The notes: generated from the letters alone by a model not told the origin. Counted from the stretch's first letter, positions 25,873 to 46,820 are shown. The stretch: DNA of 64,000 nucleotides from Blastocystis sp. Blastoise (GCA_039096225.1 JBBPEB010000002.1:62001-126000), one strand, 5' to 3'. Translations and numbers: made by a program.

Positions 25873-28800
25873 GGTCTTCGGCTCATTCTACGAGTGGGGA
25901 CTTTAAAAATGTTTAAAAATAATACTGGGGAAAACTCTATGTTTATTTTTTATTGACTCTTGAAGGGTATAGATGTATTGATGTATATATGCTATATAAA
26001 TAACTTTAATATGTATATATAGTATAGTATATATAGGAAAAGTGATAAGAATGGTATAAGACGGCATTAACATGGTAAGATGGTTATGATATGTTATTCT
26101 ATGGAGTTATGACGTGGTCTGATGGCTTTGGATTATGCTTTTATTGTAGTGGTGATAATAAGATAGGTATATACTGAATTATGTAATTATGATCATTAAC
26201 TATAAAATGTTTCTATAGGTCTCTTCCTTATTACAGTCACTTCGAAATGATATACTCTATCATTATATAGGATAGGAAATGAGAATAGTTATATTCATAA
26301 AAGAATGGGCATCATTATGGGTGTTTATGGTTAGCTGACTAATAAGGTTTTCATAATCAATTAGAATGACACTTTCGATGATAGTGGATCTATTAAAGAA
26401 TTATATATATATATTATTAATAAATGGAATGGATTAGGTGGTGTTATGGGCTGTATCTGCTTTATCTTGCTAATTATGCTAGTATGTGTAATTGTGGTTA
26501 TTTAGGATTATAGAATAGTCATATTGGTAATAGTTTATTAGAATTGATCTGGTCAGCATACTACTGGATTCTATGCTATTTGATTGTTATTATACTATTA
26601 GAACTCCATTATGATATTACTATATACGTTTAATAGATTAGGTCTTTAAAAATATGAATATATATGTTGTTTTGTTTCGAATTAATATGTGTAAATAATA
26701 TAATATACAACAATAATATAACGATACTTAATAGAGTATACTAATAGAAAAATATATATATAAAGTTTTCAGTTATAGAAATAAACACAGAAGAAACTAG
26801 GAATATATAAGAAAGAAGATTTTTAAAACTAAAGAATAAAAAGTTTCTAATAATAATAATAATAACTAACTTATAATAACTAACTTTATAGAAATTAAAA
26901 TGAATAAATATAAAATATGAATAATAGCATATTAATAATATATTACGTTTCAATATAGAATGATATTGAGTAACAATTGTTGTTAAAAAATATATCTAAG
27001 TATAAAGTACAATATATACTTTAAATAATATACATAGAATCAATATTAATAGTATATATATATATAAGAGAAATCACTTCTATAACAATATATAATGGAT
27101 ATATATGAACCACAAAGTTGTAAAATACTCAGAATAATAATATGAGTAATGAAGAAAGAAGTATAAGGAGACTCTATATATATATCAAGTAGATAATAAT
27201 AATATACATTATTTATATTGTATATAATTATGTATATATAATATATATATATTATATATATATATATAATATATATAAGTATATACGTTAATAATAGCTA
27301 TCATCTAAATAACAAATAATTACTATTATATATATCAAGTATATAATAAATGTTCATAGTATTTGAAATCAAATTAAAATATAAATAAATCAATACTATA
27401 GACATAACATAATAGAATATATGTAATTAAATTATTATATGTATACAATTAATACTCATGACATTATATATAATATAAATACATACATAAATAGATAAAC
27501 CAAAAGCATTATAGATATAATTGAAGTACAAAACATATTATATAGATTTCTTTAAGTAGTATAATTTTGCCTATATAAAAATATCAAAGTAACATATATA
27601 AATATATTTCATAAACTATATATAATATATAAAGTAGAATATACAATGTATATATTAAATATAAAAGTTATAGTAAAATAGAAAAAGAATATAAAATAGT
27701 ATATATAGTATATATATACTATTATATATATTCTATGTTGTATATACCTAAGTAGTAGACTGATGTATCATGATAATAATGAATAATTGATAACCTATAA
27801 AACATGAAAAAGAGAAATATATATAGTATACCTTTCTGTTATAATATATATTGTGTAGATAGATGAATAAAGTAGTATATTATAGAGTGCATGAATTGAT
27901 TCTCTTTTCTAATCAACTTGTACATATATAATAATCCAGAAAGGTTAAAAGAAGTATAAGTATATTAGATATCTTATCAACGAAGGATAAACTATATAAT
28001 ACTCAGATCTGATATTTATATATTATTCATTCTATAAAAAGATAAAATTAGATATATATTAATATATGAAATTAAAATAAAAGTTATAAATAATCAATAA
28101 TATATAATATAAAAAATATATAATATATTAAGGTAATAATTCTTATATACTATATGTATATTATTTATGTATTCTATAGTTAACAACTATGTAGACATAT
28201 ACTAAATAAACACTCATGTTATCTAAACCAGACATAGCATATATTCCATGTTGATCCTTGATATACTATATAATGATATTACTATCCATATTTTTTATAT
28301 CAATATCAGTATAGATATAATATATATATATATTTTAGTATGTATAACATATATACTTTCAATATAATCCATGATACTGCTACTATATATTATATACTAT
28401 ATATTAAATTAAATTATATTTATATTATTCAAATATATTAATAAATAAAGTTAATATTTATATACCTTCAAATGATACTTTTTGTTATTATTTAGAATAA
28501 GAATTGAGTTACTATTTGAATCAGGAAGGAAGCCATTATAATTAATCTAATAGTGAAATAATTATATAAATATCTGAGTAGAGTGGATGAATACTAGAAA
28601 GATATATTTGATTATATCTATATATAGATAAGATATTAAAAACATAAATAATAACAGTTTAATAGATAAAAAGTTAATAATTTATATAATATAGTGATTA
28701 TATACAACAGATTCATGTTAAATAGAATCATTACATATCTGCTTATCATCTCCAGTAACTATATAAGTATATTGTTTAGGATCTATATAATAATTAAATA

Positions 28801-30414
28801 AATAATATAATTATATAATGGAATTCTTAAAGTAACAAGCTTATATAAACTAATATGGAAGAATAATGACATCAATAATTCATATATACAATAGAGAGAG
28901 TTAAAAGAAGACCTTAAATAGTAGTAGGAAACAACACTAATGCATAATATATATAATCATCTAAGTTTATTTCATTAATACTATATATATAATAGTATAT
29001 ACTTAATAAAGATAAAGTACCATATATATACTTATATATATATATTTAACAAATATTAGAAGAATAAATACTGTACATATCTATTATGTTATATATAGAA
29101 TATATGTTTATATATATATTTATACTTGAATAACCCATTTTTAAATATAAACCTATCTTTAAGAATATAGTTAACGTATTCTATACCTATATAATGATAT
29201 GTAATATATATATATATATAATTATATGAAAAATAATTATAAAAAGAAAAATAAATATATATTGAACTATACAAATAATAATATAGAACATAAACAACAG
29301 AATAGAATAGAATAGTATACATAAATATAAGCTTCTCAATATAAATAGGAACAGAAGGAGTGACTAGGAACTACACATATTTTATTGAGTACCTTAAGAT
29401 AGTTCTACTTATTCTGTATATATAAGAAACGTTAAAGAAGTATATATAATATTTGTATATATATTAATAGATGAAATATGAAAATCTATAATATCTACAT
29501 ATAAAAAGATAAGAAAAACTATAGGTATAGGAATAGTAGTCATATATATACATCTATAGGTAATAAAAAAAATTGAAGATCTTTCATAATACCTAATAAC
29601 TAAGAGATTACATTCAATTTGAACTATATGTATAATACATGATATATAAATAAGAAATATAAAATTAAAATAGAATCGATAACATTATAAATAATTCAAA
29701 GAACTTATTAAAAAAATTTATATACATAACTATTAACACTGGTGATAATATAAATAGAAGAAAGGAGGTCATTTGTACTATAAAGAAACAACTATATACA
29801 TATATATAAATATATTTATATTTACATTTATATACAAAAGTTATATAAAACTAATGTGTACCAAATATATTATGTTTTATAATGATTCTTTGAATAGAAT
29901 AATAGATACCAAATAAATACCACTTCAGCTAGTACTGTTTCTTCGGAGAGCTTTTCTAAATATATATAGATAGATATGAATCATAAAATAATAGATAATT
30001 TATTATATATAGAAAAGTAATCTAAAATATCTATAGAATAATTATTACTTTATATAATACCTGACTAATCATAAATGTTTTTATATAAATAGATTATAAG
30101 TATTCTTAACCAACAAACAGGATAGAAATATCAATACTTGTATAATAAAACCTATATATATGCTTTAATATAGATATAAATATCTATAAACTTAAATATA
30201 AATATATCTATAAACATTAATATTCGTATATATCTATATATATATTAGTATATCTATATATATAATGTATCATATACTATAAATATATACTTTAATATAT
30301 CTATACCTAGACTTCATTATATCTATATATATTCATTTTAGTATATCTATATCTAATATTTACTTTATTAGATCTATCTTTATAGATACTTTATATATAA
30401 CAATTCTTTTTGTA

Positions 30415-30460
<46 letters not shown>

Positions 30461-31679
30461 TACTATTTTATATATATATACTTTATTATATTTATATTTA
30501 TATACATTTCACTATCTCATATCATATATACTTTAATATAGCTATATATATAAACTAATATATATATCAATATACACTTTATTATATCTATTTATATATA
30601 CATTAATATAACTATATAATACACGTTAATATAAATAAATATATATACTTTAATATAAGGATAACAATAATCTAATTTAATACATTAATATTTTATCATC
30701 ATCTATGTATATATATTCTAGAATAATTACTATATGTATTCTAATATATATATATACATTAATATAAATATATATACTTTTATATAAGTAAACCTATATA
30801 TCATTTTACAGTATCTATTTATACATATAGTTTAATATAACCTTATCCATATATATTTTAATATATCTATATATAAATATCCTTTACTACATATATAATT
30901 TATTATATCTATATATATACATTAATATTAATTTATATTTATATACTTTAACAGAACTATTCTTATATGCACTTTAATATAACTATATGCATATATATTT
31001 ATCTAGATATGTATACTTTACTGTATAATATAACTATATATATATATTAATATACTATATACATTAATATAAATAAACATTTTCATAGCTATATACGTAT
31101 ATATATATAAATATATATATATATACTTGAATATCACTTTCTCTACACCTAATAGTTTTGAATTTGACTCAATCTATATATATATACTTTAGTACAGCTA
31201 TATATTTATACTTTGATTTATCTATAAATGATATATTTAAATATAGCTATATAAAAAAAATAAATATAAATATATACTTCAATATATCTAGAATAACTAT
31301 GAAATGAATTAAATTTCTAATTATCTAATCTATTATCTTCCAAGTAATAAGAGAGTATATAATTAATGTAAGAAGTATTGTGTTTCTAAAAAAATAAAAG
31401 ATAAAAACATATTTATATATAAAATAATATATATACAATAAAATAATAGAAAAACATTCTAAAACCTAAATAGAAAGTAAAATATGACTAAAGAAGAATA
31501 TATATACTTAATATATTGCAATTCATTCTTATTAAAAGATAGAAGAATGATAAATAACTAACATATGAAGAATACTATAGAAAAAATAAAATAAAATATA
31601 ATATTTAAATAAAATAATAGTTAAAGAACAAAATACTTAAAATTAATCATTTAACATATAATATATATATACTTGTTAA

Positions 31680-33060
31680 TAGAATCCATTTGTTTACTAA
31701 TTCTAACCTCTATAACACCACTTGACCCAATAATAGTTTGTAATTAGCCAATTGACTAAGAAAGTCTTTTACTCCATATATATTAACAATTTTTTCTCTT
31801 CTATATAATATAAATATAGTGATGATTAGAAATAAATAACAAAATACCTTTAAAGACCAAAGTTAATCTGGAATCTGTTTTCGTCAATGATATTAAGATC
31901 TGGAAAGCACTGATTCTTTCAAATGAGCCCATCTTAAGTTTGCAAGAATCATTGAAAGCTCTATATAAATAAATTATTTTACAACATCAACGGAGATTTG
32001 TTATGAAATATACCTTTGATAGATTTTATCAATGATGGAGACACTGCTAAATAAAAAATAGAATAAATATAGAATAAAAGTAAATAAATAATGACTTACA
32101 AGGGCAATTTACTTTTTATGGATAATAATTATTTATTTTGAAAAAATAGTATAATAGAGTTATTTCATTTTGATAACTCTCTCACTCAAGTACACAGATT
32201 TCAAGAACAATCCTAACCATTCATGAATGAATTTTGTAAAACTATAATAGAATAAAATATTCAACTATATTTATATACCTAACAACATACCCTTTCAGAA
32301 TTCATCAATCATAAGCCACTTCAACAGCATTATGATTTTTGGCAATGTATTTATTTCTATTCTATCTCTATCGTTTGACATTAACTGGAGATGTCCATAA
32401 CCCTCAATATACTACTTTTCCATAAATCTCAACTTTTTAAGTAAATTCGTGAGAATGTTTGTAACTAAAGACAATTAAATACAATAAACAAATAAAATAT
32501 ACTATAAATGAGTAGACACATTCAATCAATAATATATTAAGGCTTTTAAAGCACTTTGGGACGACTATTAAATCAAATACAAAATATGAAGTGAAAATAT
32601 TTTAATTTTTGGCTTATTTTTTTTGAAATTTAAGAATTAAATAAAATATACTATAGTAATTAAACTATTATGTTAATATTATAATAAAAATTAATTAAAT
32701 ATTCTACTATGTTTATTTAGAATAGATAATACCTTTTAGGTCATACTGTCCTTCTTAATTTGTTGATATTGGCTTTCCAAAACACAATTGGCTTCTCTTG
32801 TATATTTTATTCTCTTTATTATTGCTATATAGTCTACTGTACATCTACTATAGGACAAAACAAACCATTAACATATTCAGTATTCAACATATTCTTAACA
32901 AATCATTTACATGTTGACAACTACTCACTTAAAACTACTCTCCAATGGATTTGATCAATGAATAATTACTTTTCAAACTCGTCTAGTCCATGTTTATGAA
33001 ATAGTTACACATTTGGTTAATTCATTGTAACTCAAATGTTTCCAAATACTAGATTCTATT
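31680..33060. other. Exon-like remnants inside copy 1 (mirrored at about 53708-55088)
   Basis: Several moderately complex blocks of 40-110 bp are separated by TA-rich spacers whose edges look like splice sites. When read in copy 2, examples are TCAAAG then GTATAT, and TATATAG then AGCTTTC near 54810. Short frames are open in single blocks but do not join into one reading frame on either strand. The best reading is an eroded intron-containing gene; the strand is not resolved. Confidence 0.3.
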
Positions 33061-33458
33061 TGTTAAGAGTCTTAGAACTTCTATTACGTTGTGTTCAAAG
33101 TATATATAATTCTTTTGCTTTGTTTTTATCTATAATCTGATTGTAATTTGTTTTTTAAGTTGTTATTTTTTATATATTATATTGTATTTTGTCTATAGTA
33201 TGAGATAAAACGTTTATTGTTCACTGGTGTCTTATTTATAGTATATATATATTATTATTATTTGTTAAATATTTTATATTTAATATACTTACTATATATA
33301 GTTCTTAACTCATACTAAAAAAGACTAATTATGGATGGTATCATATTAGATTATGATAGAAAACATTTGAGATAAGATATTGATGGTTTTCTGTATCGTT
33401 CAAGCTTATATATATAATCTTATTTTGTAAAGAAATATTTAATAAGGATTTATTCTTT

Positions 33459-33515
<57 letters not shown>

Positions 33516-33834
33516 TCGTTTATTGTTATATAGTATTGAACGTTATTGTTTATTGATATATAGAAAGACAGATTTAAGAATGATGAACTTAACAAGAATA
33601 GAACAATGGGTTATGTATATATATATATATATGGAAGTATGTTTATATTATTTTGAATATAATTATTGATTAAATAAAAAGTGTTTATATATATATATAT
33701 ATATTATATATGAGTATTATAAAAATAGATTTAAATAAGATATATATGAATAATACTTTGATAATTAGTTAAATTATATAAATATATTTGTTTATAGTAT
33801 TAGAGATAATATGGAAAATAATATTGATAAATGA

Positions 33835-34039
33835 TTAATCAAAACGAGTCATTTTAACCTGGTCTTCAAGTGGTATGGCACGTTTCACATGAGCAACCTT
33901 TTTATACTTCTTATTCATAGCCTCTTCTGCCTTTCTCTTTCTTCTAATAGTGGCAGGCTTACCTTTTGACTGTAGAGCATAAAGAGGCTTCAGAATCTTA
34001 GAACATGGCGTTTGTGACAATATCTCGTTATCAATGACA
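33835..34039 (-). CDS. Basic C-terminal exon of an unknown gene, copy 1
   Basis: Open frame of 67 codons ending in TGA/TAA context, preceded by a TATAG acceptor-like site and without its own good ATG. It is strongly basic with a nuclear-localisation-like run (IRRKRKAEEAMNKKYKK). It looks like the last exon of a spliced gene. The 5' exons are not visible because 9-bp satellite DNA begins about 160 bp upstream. Confidence 0.35.
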
Positions 34040-34194
34040 CTATATAGTATTAGCTAATAGTATATATAATATGTTTATTATATTTATATATATATATATC
34101 ATAAATGATATAAATGATATAAATGATATAGATAATATAGATGATATATAGATAGTATATATAGTGATATATAGAAGGAATATGTAGTATATAT

Positions 34195-34500
34195 AGATAA
34201 TATAGATAATATAGATAATATAGATAATATAGATAATATGGATAATATAGATAATATGGATAATATAGATAATATAGATAATATAGATAATATAGATAAT
34301 ATAGATAATATAGATAATATAGATAATATAGATAATATAGATAATATAGATAATATAGATAATATAGATAATATAGATAATATAGATAATATAGATAATA
34401 TAGATAATATAGATAATATAGATAATATAGATAATATAGATAATATAGATAATATAGATAATATAGATAATATAGATAATATAGATAATATAGATGGTAT
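34195..34500. repeat. 9-bp tandem repeat (GATAATATA)n, copy 1
   Basis: About 33 near-perfect units. The frame through it spells Ile-Asp-Asn repeats but is not a gene. Copy 2 has exactly one unit fewer. Confidence 0.9.
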
Positions 34501-36780
34501 ATAGTGATAATATATAGTATATATAGGTGCTACAGACGATATATAGATAATATAGATAATGAATATATAGTATATATAAATGATATAAGATTATATAGAT
34601 AATATAATATAATATATAGATGATATAGATACTATATAGATGATATAAAAATATATATAGAAAGAATAGATAGTATTTATAGATACTATATAGAGGAATA
34701 TATAGTATATATATAGTATATATATATGATATATAGAATGAATATATAGTATATATAGTATATATAGAATGAATATATAGAAGGAATATATAGTATATAT
34801 AGAAGGAATATATAGATAATATATAGAAGGAATATATAGTATATATAGAAGGAATATATAGTATATATAGATGATATATAGAAGGAATATATAGTATATA
34901 TAGTGATATATAGAAGGAATATGTAGTATATATAGATTATATAGATAATATATAGAAGGAATATATATGATATATAGTATATATAGATAATATATAGAAG
35001 GAATATATAGATAATATATAGAAGGAATATGTAGTATATATAGTGATATATAGAAGGAATATGTAGTATATATAGATAATATAGATAATATAGTATATAT
35101 AGATAATCTAGATAATATAGATAATATAGATGATATAGATGATATAGATGATATAGATATTATAGATAATATAGATAATATAGATGATAATACATAGAAG
35201 GAATAGATAGTATATATAGATGAAATAGATATTATTATAGATTATATAGATTATATAGATTATATAGATGATAAATAGAAGGAAAAGATTATAAATATAT
35301 AGATAATATATAAATGATATATAGATTACTTATGGAAGAAATAGATGATATATAGATATTATATGGATTCAATATAGAAGGAACAGATTATATATGGAAT
35401 GAATAGATAAATGAAGGAATAGACGGTATATAGGTAATATATATAGTATATAGATAACATATGGATGGTATATATATGATATATAGTAATATATACATAA
35501 TATATAGGAATAGATAATATAATGAAGAAATATATTATCTATAAAATGAATAAATAATATATAGATAATATATAGATGGTATATAGATGTATATGGATAT
35601 ATTGAAATATCGATAATTAATATAAGGAATAGATGAAATATATAAATAATAGATAGAAAGAATAGATGATATATATAGTATATAGATATACATATATGAT
35701 ATATATATAATATATATAATAATATATAGATGATATATAGATAATGGATAGAAGGAATAGATGATGTATATAGTATATAGATAATACATAAATGATATAT
35801 ATATATATATAATATATATAATAATATAATATTATAAATGATATATAGATAATGGATAGAAGGAATAGATGATATATATATAGTATATAGATAATACATA
35901 AATGATATATATATATATAATATATATAATAATATAATATTATAAATGATATATAGATAATAGATACAAGTAATAGATAATATATATAGAAGGAATAGAT
36001 GATACATAGATGATATATAGAAGGAATAGATTGTAAATAGAATGAATACATGATATATAGATAATATATAATTGGTATATATATGATATATAGATAATAT
36101 ATAGATAATATATAGATAATATATAGATGATATAAAGATGATATATATAGATACTATATATGTGATATATATAGAAGGAATAGATGGTATAAAGATAATA
36201 TATAGAAGGAATAGATAATACATAGAAGGAATATATGATATATAAATGATATATAGATAATATATAGATAATATATAGAATGAATATATGATATATAAAT
36301 GATATATAGATTATATATAAAAAATATATAGATAACATATATATAATATATAGATATTATGTATATAATGTATATAGAATGAATAGATGATATATATATG
36401 ATATGTAAATGATATATAAATGGTTATAGGTAATATATATATGACATATAGATAATATATATATAATAATAGATATTATGCATATGATGTATATAGGATG
36501 AATCGAAGGTATATAGATAATACATAGAAAGAATAGATCATATATAGATGATATATAGTAATATATAGTAATATATAGATATAAATGGTATATATATAGA
36601 TAATATATATATGATATATATAGATATTATATATGTGATATATATAGAAGGAATAGATGGTATAAAGATAATATATAGAAGGAATAGATAATACATAGAA
36701 GGAATATATGATATATATATGATATATAAATGGTATATATATATAATGTATATATAAATTTTATTATATATTATATATAT
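34500..36780. repeat. Degenerate minisatellite field (ATATAGAAGGAATAGAT-type), copy 1
   Basis: More than 2 kb of interlocked variants of AGAAGGAATATATAG and GATGATATA units. Long open frames here encode only Ile/Tyr/Ser/Leu mixtures and are artefacts of the stop-poor repeat. A 108-bp unit is tandemly duplicated near 35700-35950 here but single in copy 2. Confidence 0.85.
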
Positions 36781-37412
36781 ATATGTAAAATGATATAAGG
36801 ATATATATAAAGATGTAGATGAGTTATATATTGATGTAAATGGTCTTTAGATTCATCTGTGATATAATGTTATATATATATACTATATATATTCTATATT
36901 AGTACTATATATAGTATATATAGAATATATATACTATATTATAATACTTATATAGAATATATATGTTATATAGAATATATAAATAGTACTTATATATAAT
37001 ATATATATATATAATATATAGTATATATATAACCAATATACATAAAGATATGTATAACTTGTATTATAAAGATGCTTAATTATTATAACTACGAAGAGAT
37101 ATTATTTTTTTATGTAAAACCGTTCTATATACTAGTTATATATATCTTTATGTATATAGATTATATCTATACTATATATACTATATATCATATATATATG
37201 TTCCATATAAGTACTATATATACTCTATATAATATATATATTCTATATAAGTATTATAATATACTATATATAGATGTATATATTATATATAGTACTAATA
37301 TAGAATATATATAGTATATATATAAAATTATGTCACAAATACATTCAAAGACCATATACATCAATATATAACTCATCTACATCTTTATATATATCCTTAT
37401 ATCATTTTACAT
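36781..37412. repeat. Imperfect foldback palindrome inside copy 1
   Basis: Arms of about 275 bp, starting ATATGTAAAATGATATAAGG and ending with its complement, surround a unique spacer of about 75 bp (37058-37132). The arms differ at scattered positions, for example in the block reading CTTTAGATTCATCTGTGA versus its partner. It recurs at 49472-50103. Confidence 0.8.
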
Positions 37413-37996
37413 ATATATATATAATATATATCATATATATACCTGTAATGACAAGAGCTACACTACTGAGACCCATGAAAGTACCATCAAGAAAAGATAC
37501 TGATGGAGATAAAGTTAATAGACTTATGTTACCTACTATCATGGTATAATATGATAACAAACAAAGATCCTTAGGTATACTTTGACTATTCAAAGCTATT
37601 TCATTATTGGTTTTCTATTTACCAAATAATGTGAAGAATACTTAATATTTTATATTCATTTTATTAACTACTTCTATTATTAAAACGATATAACTATATG
37701 AATTTTCATTAAGTATAATATTAGTAACAGCATAATGAATATTGTTGTAGTTAATTTTAGGAAATCTCTCTCTTATCCTCTTCTTAGCTTAACCTATAGA
37801 TATGGTCTTAAATTCTGAATGACTCTTTAATAATTCAGAACAAATGTATCATTTAATGGATCAGAGCGTCAGTTTATATTCTGTTTTTATAAAGACTATA
37901 TTAATTGTATAAGTAGATTGATCCAATAATGATTGACATTTATTTATGTCAACAGTATATACAATTTTTGTATTTATTAATAAAGCTTGAATCATA

Positions 37997-38502
37997 TCAT
38001 TTTCCATATATCTCTTCACAAATATCGTTTTTCTCTTCATCTATATAATCTTCATGTTGAATATAATTAAAAGAAACTATATTATTATTATCTCTATTAT
38101 TTAGAGTCTGTAGAAGCTTATCTATATATGATGAATTAGTAATATCAACTGAAGATGTAGACTCTTTAATTTTATTAATTAATTCTTCTTCATCTTTTGC
38201 TAAATTATCATCTATATCTTGTTCTATATATACTTCCTCTTCTATGTTAAAAAAGTATTTATTTTAGTAAAACTTTGATTATTCATTTGTTTCATGAATT
38301 TTTTTTTCAGATTTTGAGAAGTTTTACATTCTTCTTGTGTTATTGTAATAGAAGTATAATTAGAATTTATACTATCATTAGTATCATTTGTTTGATTATT
38401 GATTGAATCTGATATCATATCTTTATAGTAGTCATATGATGATTCTCTTATACTATTATATTTAAATAATTCTATATAATCAGCATCATGTTTTGAATAT
38501 TT
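37997..38502 (-). pseudogene. Acidic coding remnant, copy 1 (mirror of 48382-48887)
   Basis: Same sequence and same interruptions as the copy-2 remnant, described there. It lies on the minus strand here because the element is inverted. Confidence 0.4.
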
Positions 38503-39132
38503 CTATAAAAATCTTATGTTAATAATAATAGTTACTACATTTATTAATTTAATAATATATATAATATATATAATATATATAATATATATAATAATACATA
38601 ATAATATATAATAATATAAGATATATAAAATAATATATAATAATATATAATAATATATAAAATAATATATAATAATATAAAATTATATATAATAACATAC
38701 AATAATATATAATAATATAAAATTATATATAATAACATACAATAATATATAATAATATATAATAATATATAATGATATATAATAATACATAGTAATATAT
38801 AATAATATATATAATAATATATAATAATATAAAATTATATATAATAACATACAATAATATATAATAATATATAATAATATATATAATAATATATATAATA
38901 ATATATAATAATATATAATAATATATAGTAATATATAATAATATATAATAGTACTTCTATAATAATAATGTATAACAATATATAATAGTATTTCTATAAT
39001 AATAAATATAATAATAATAACCATTTTATAAAATATATTTATATCTTGAAAATGATAGTATTCCAGGTGATAACCATCATCGTAAAAATTATATTGATAG
39101 ACGCAATTACATTCTTGAATTAGGCAACGGTA

Positions 39133-39560
39133 TCAAATAGAGGTACCTAACACTCTCTCTATAATAATAATTTGACCATTAACACTCCAGGAGTAGCCAA
39201 TGAAAATATCCATCTCTTGTCGTGAATGGAACACATCATTAACTCCAAAATGTTCTAAACAAGCAATGTTTGCTAAAATGACATTGATATAGTCATCGTC
39301 TTACTTATAAAACCAATTAAAGTCATTTTGAGCTACCCACGACACATAATGAGTAACATACATGGATGGGACTCTTGTAAAAGATGCTTTCGTTAAAGGA
39401 TTCATTACTCTGGTGTCTTTCGATCGTTTCTAAAGAGTTTATAAATTAGATAAAACGTCCTTACAGTAATCATGTTGGGAATCTGTTTAATAAACTTATA
39501 AAAATTCATATTTTGAACTCTGTCAACTATTGCATTATAAATCTCGTCACAAGACTCCAT
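39133..39560 (-). pseudogene. Terminal coding remnant, copy 1 (mirror of 47324-47751)
   Basis: Mirror image of the copy-2 remnant, including the same in-frame TAA. The damage therefore predates the duplication or has been homogenised between copies. Confidence 0.45.
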
Positions 39561-39711
39561 AATACTCGTCAACAACGTCAAATATAGAATAATTAATATA
39601 AACAAAGAATTGTGCTTTTTTTTCCCTTAATTATTTTCTCTATAATTTACAACAATAAAAACACTGCCATTTTGTCAAGTTTATCGCGGTAATAATAGTA
39701 CTGAAAAATAG

Positions 39712-39762
39712 ACTGTCCTGAGTCAAGTTTTACAATTTAGAGCGTCCTGAGTCAATTATCTC
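39712..39762 (-). repeat. 51-bp terminal inverted repeat, copy 1 right
   Basis: Complement of the left end; followed by TATAAAA in unique DNA. Confidence 0.9.
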
Positions 39763-40112
39763 TATAAAAAATATGTTATCCCCATAATTATTTTATACAC
39801 CTAGTCATACTCGGAGACGTTGGGATATCCCCATACCCTACTGTATTGTCTGACTTTTTAACAATTCTACTGTATAGGCTGATTTATCTCGAAAAAAGGC
39901 GTTTTTCCACTATCGTCCGACACTTTTCCACAAGAACCTGAGAACGTCTGTATTTAATTCAAGTTTCTACTGAGAATACTCAGGGTTTTTCCCACAAAGA
40001 CACAGTATTTTTCCTAAATAACTTTGGTTTTTCCTGAAAAGTTTAAAAGAAATCTCCAACGTCTTAAAATTTATAAAATAGCTCTAATATTAAAAATACT
40101 ATAAATACAAAT
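39763..40112 (+). promoter_or_regulatory. 5' region of the Prp5/DDX46 gene
   Basis: 350 bp of relatively complex, non-repetitive sequence between the mobile element and the gene. It holds several pyrimidine-rich TTTTTCC runs (39904-40040) and A/T-rich DNA (CTATAAATAC) just before the start codon. No heat-shock arrays and no reading frame. Confidence 0.45.
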
Positions 40113-45594
<5,482 letters not shown>

Positions 45595-46140
45595 GAATAT
45601 ATATATATATAATATTATCATTGTTTTCTATTCTATATATTTTTATAAGAAAAAGTTATATTTATCTTTTCTTTTCTTTTATCAATGTCATTTATTGTTA
45701 TGCAACATGCTTTTAATATATATATAAGTGATAATAACAACTTATTTCCTATTGTGTGCTATCATCAATATTGTTTTGTTTTTATATATCACTACCGTCG
45801 TTATTTTTTTTTTCGTAGAAAGGTAGTTTGAAGTTTTAGTAAGGTTTCCCCAATAATGGTTTCGTGAAAACATGGGAATAGGTTTTCGTGATTTTGCCGA
45901 CAAGGAAAACAGTGAATGAGGATGACACACCCTAAAATGCCGAGAGTTTTACCGAGATATTTGTCCGCCAAAAGTCTAAATATAAGAATTTTTAGCGTTC
46001 ATTTTTCAGTCATTTTTTAGGGTTATCTTATTCATTTCTAGCTTAATAAACGTTCATATAACAAAACAAACACATATATATAATATAAAACATATAATAA
46101 ACATATAATAGACAAATAATAATAATAATAATAAACATTT
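45595..46140. other. 3' flank of the helicase gene
   Basis: Contains a TTGTTTTGTTT motif about 175 bp after the stop (near 45772), similar to the 3' motif of the viral genes. It also holds a more complex promoter-like block at 45830-46030 that could belong to a neighbouring gene. An inverse AACAAAACAAAC lies near 46061. No reading frame is convincing. Confidence 0.4.
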
Positions 46141-46187
46141 AAATGGAACCAATCAACACTTGTAACACACTCACTATGCATGGCCAC
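46138..46187 (-). pseudogene. WD40-like exon fragment
   Basis: On the minus strand, after a TATATAG acceptor, the frame reads HSECVTSVDWFHLN, a typical end of one WD40 blade followed by the next His-Ser/Val-Asp-Trp. Further exon-like pieces with GGTATATAT donors lie upstream on the same strand near 46295-46335, 46415-46475 and 46619-46665. I cannot join them in one frame. This could be a decayed gene, or a short WD40 gene with introns I have misplaced. Confidence 0.25.
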
Positions 46188-46691
46188 CTATATAAAGATG
46201 ATTATAATAATACAGAACAATAATTAATTATCGTAAATATTTAAATAGCAAAAAATCAAATACTAAAAATTAAAATAATAAAATATATATATATACCTCT
46301 TTCTTATTAAATTCAGGCGTAACAATAACATCATAGATACCTCATAACAATAAAACTATATATACATTAAAATATTACACAATTAATAATAGAATAGAAA
46401 AATATATACCATTGCAAAATCCAAAACATATTATAATGTCTCATTTGTATTCACATATAATATTCATCTATATATAATAATGATTAGATACATTAATGAT
46501 AATTAATAATAGTAAAAATAATAAATATATATATACACTAAAAGCTATATAAATATATATGTGGGGTTAGTTAAAATAGGATAAAGACAAGAAATATAGA
46601 TAAATATATACCATTCAATAAAATAGTCTTTCTGAGTCAAACGAATCCTTGCAATCTATATAAAATAGAAATAAGATATATATAAAATATA

Positions 46692-46820
46692 TAAGTATAC
46701 AGAAAGCCAACATTAGAGAAGACAAGCAAGGCCAATCGTGCCAATAAACAACGTTATCTTAACTTCAAACGAGTACCATATGAATATCAAGCAGAAGCAA
46801 ATCAATATCTTTAACTATTG
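46692..46820 (+). CDS. Basic C-terminal exon-like frame
   Basis: About 40 codons, open after an AG acceptor-like site and ending in TAA. It encodes a Lys/Arg/Asn-rich segment (LEKTSKANRANKQRYLNFKR then VPYEYQAEANQYL). Composition is protein-like and unlike the surrounding low-complexity DNA. No family is recognised and no upstream exons were identified. Confidence 0.25.

Larger units (their letters stand above)
25822..39762 (+). mobile_element. 13.9-kb terminal-inverted-repeat element, copy 1
   Basis: Bounded by 51-bp inverted repeats (25822-25872 and 39712-39762) starting GAGATAATTGACTCAGG. Each repeat contains TTGACTCAGGAC twice. The whole unit recurs inverted at 46970-60946. The interior is mostly TA-rich minisatellite DNA with a few coding-like remnants on the minus strand. 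No transposase is recognisable, so it looks non-autonomous or decayed. Flanks are AAT on the left and TATA on the right, and no clear target duplication is seen. Confidence 0.85.

Noticed and set aside
34195-34500. Possible CRISPR-like array
   Set aside because: The units are 9 bp and contiguous with no spacers, in eukaryotic DNA; it is an ordinary tandem repeat.
34500-36338. Long open frames (up to 284 codons) of Ile, Tyr, Ser and Leu
   Set aside because: They are encoded by degenerate minisatellite units that lack stops in several frames at once; no protein-like composition, and they occur on both strands and in both element copies.
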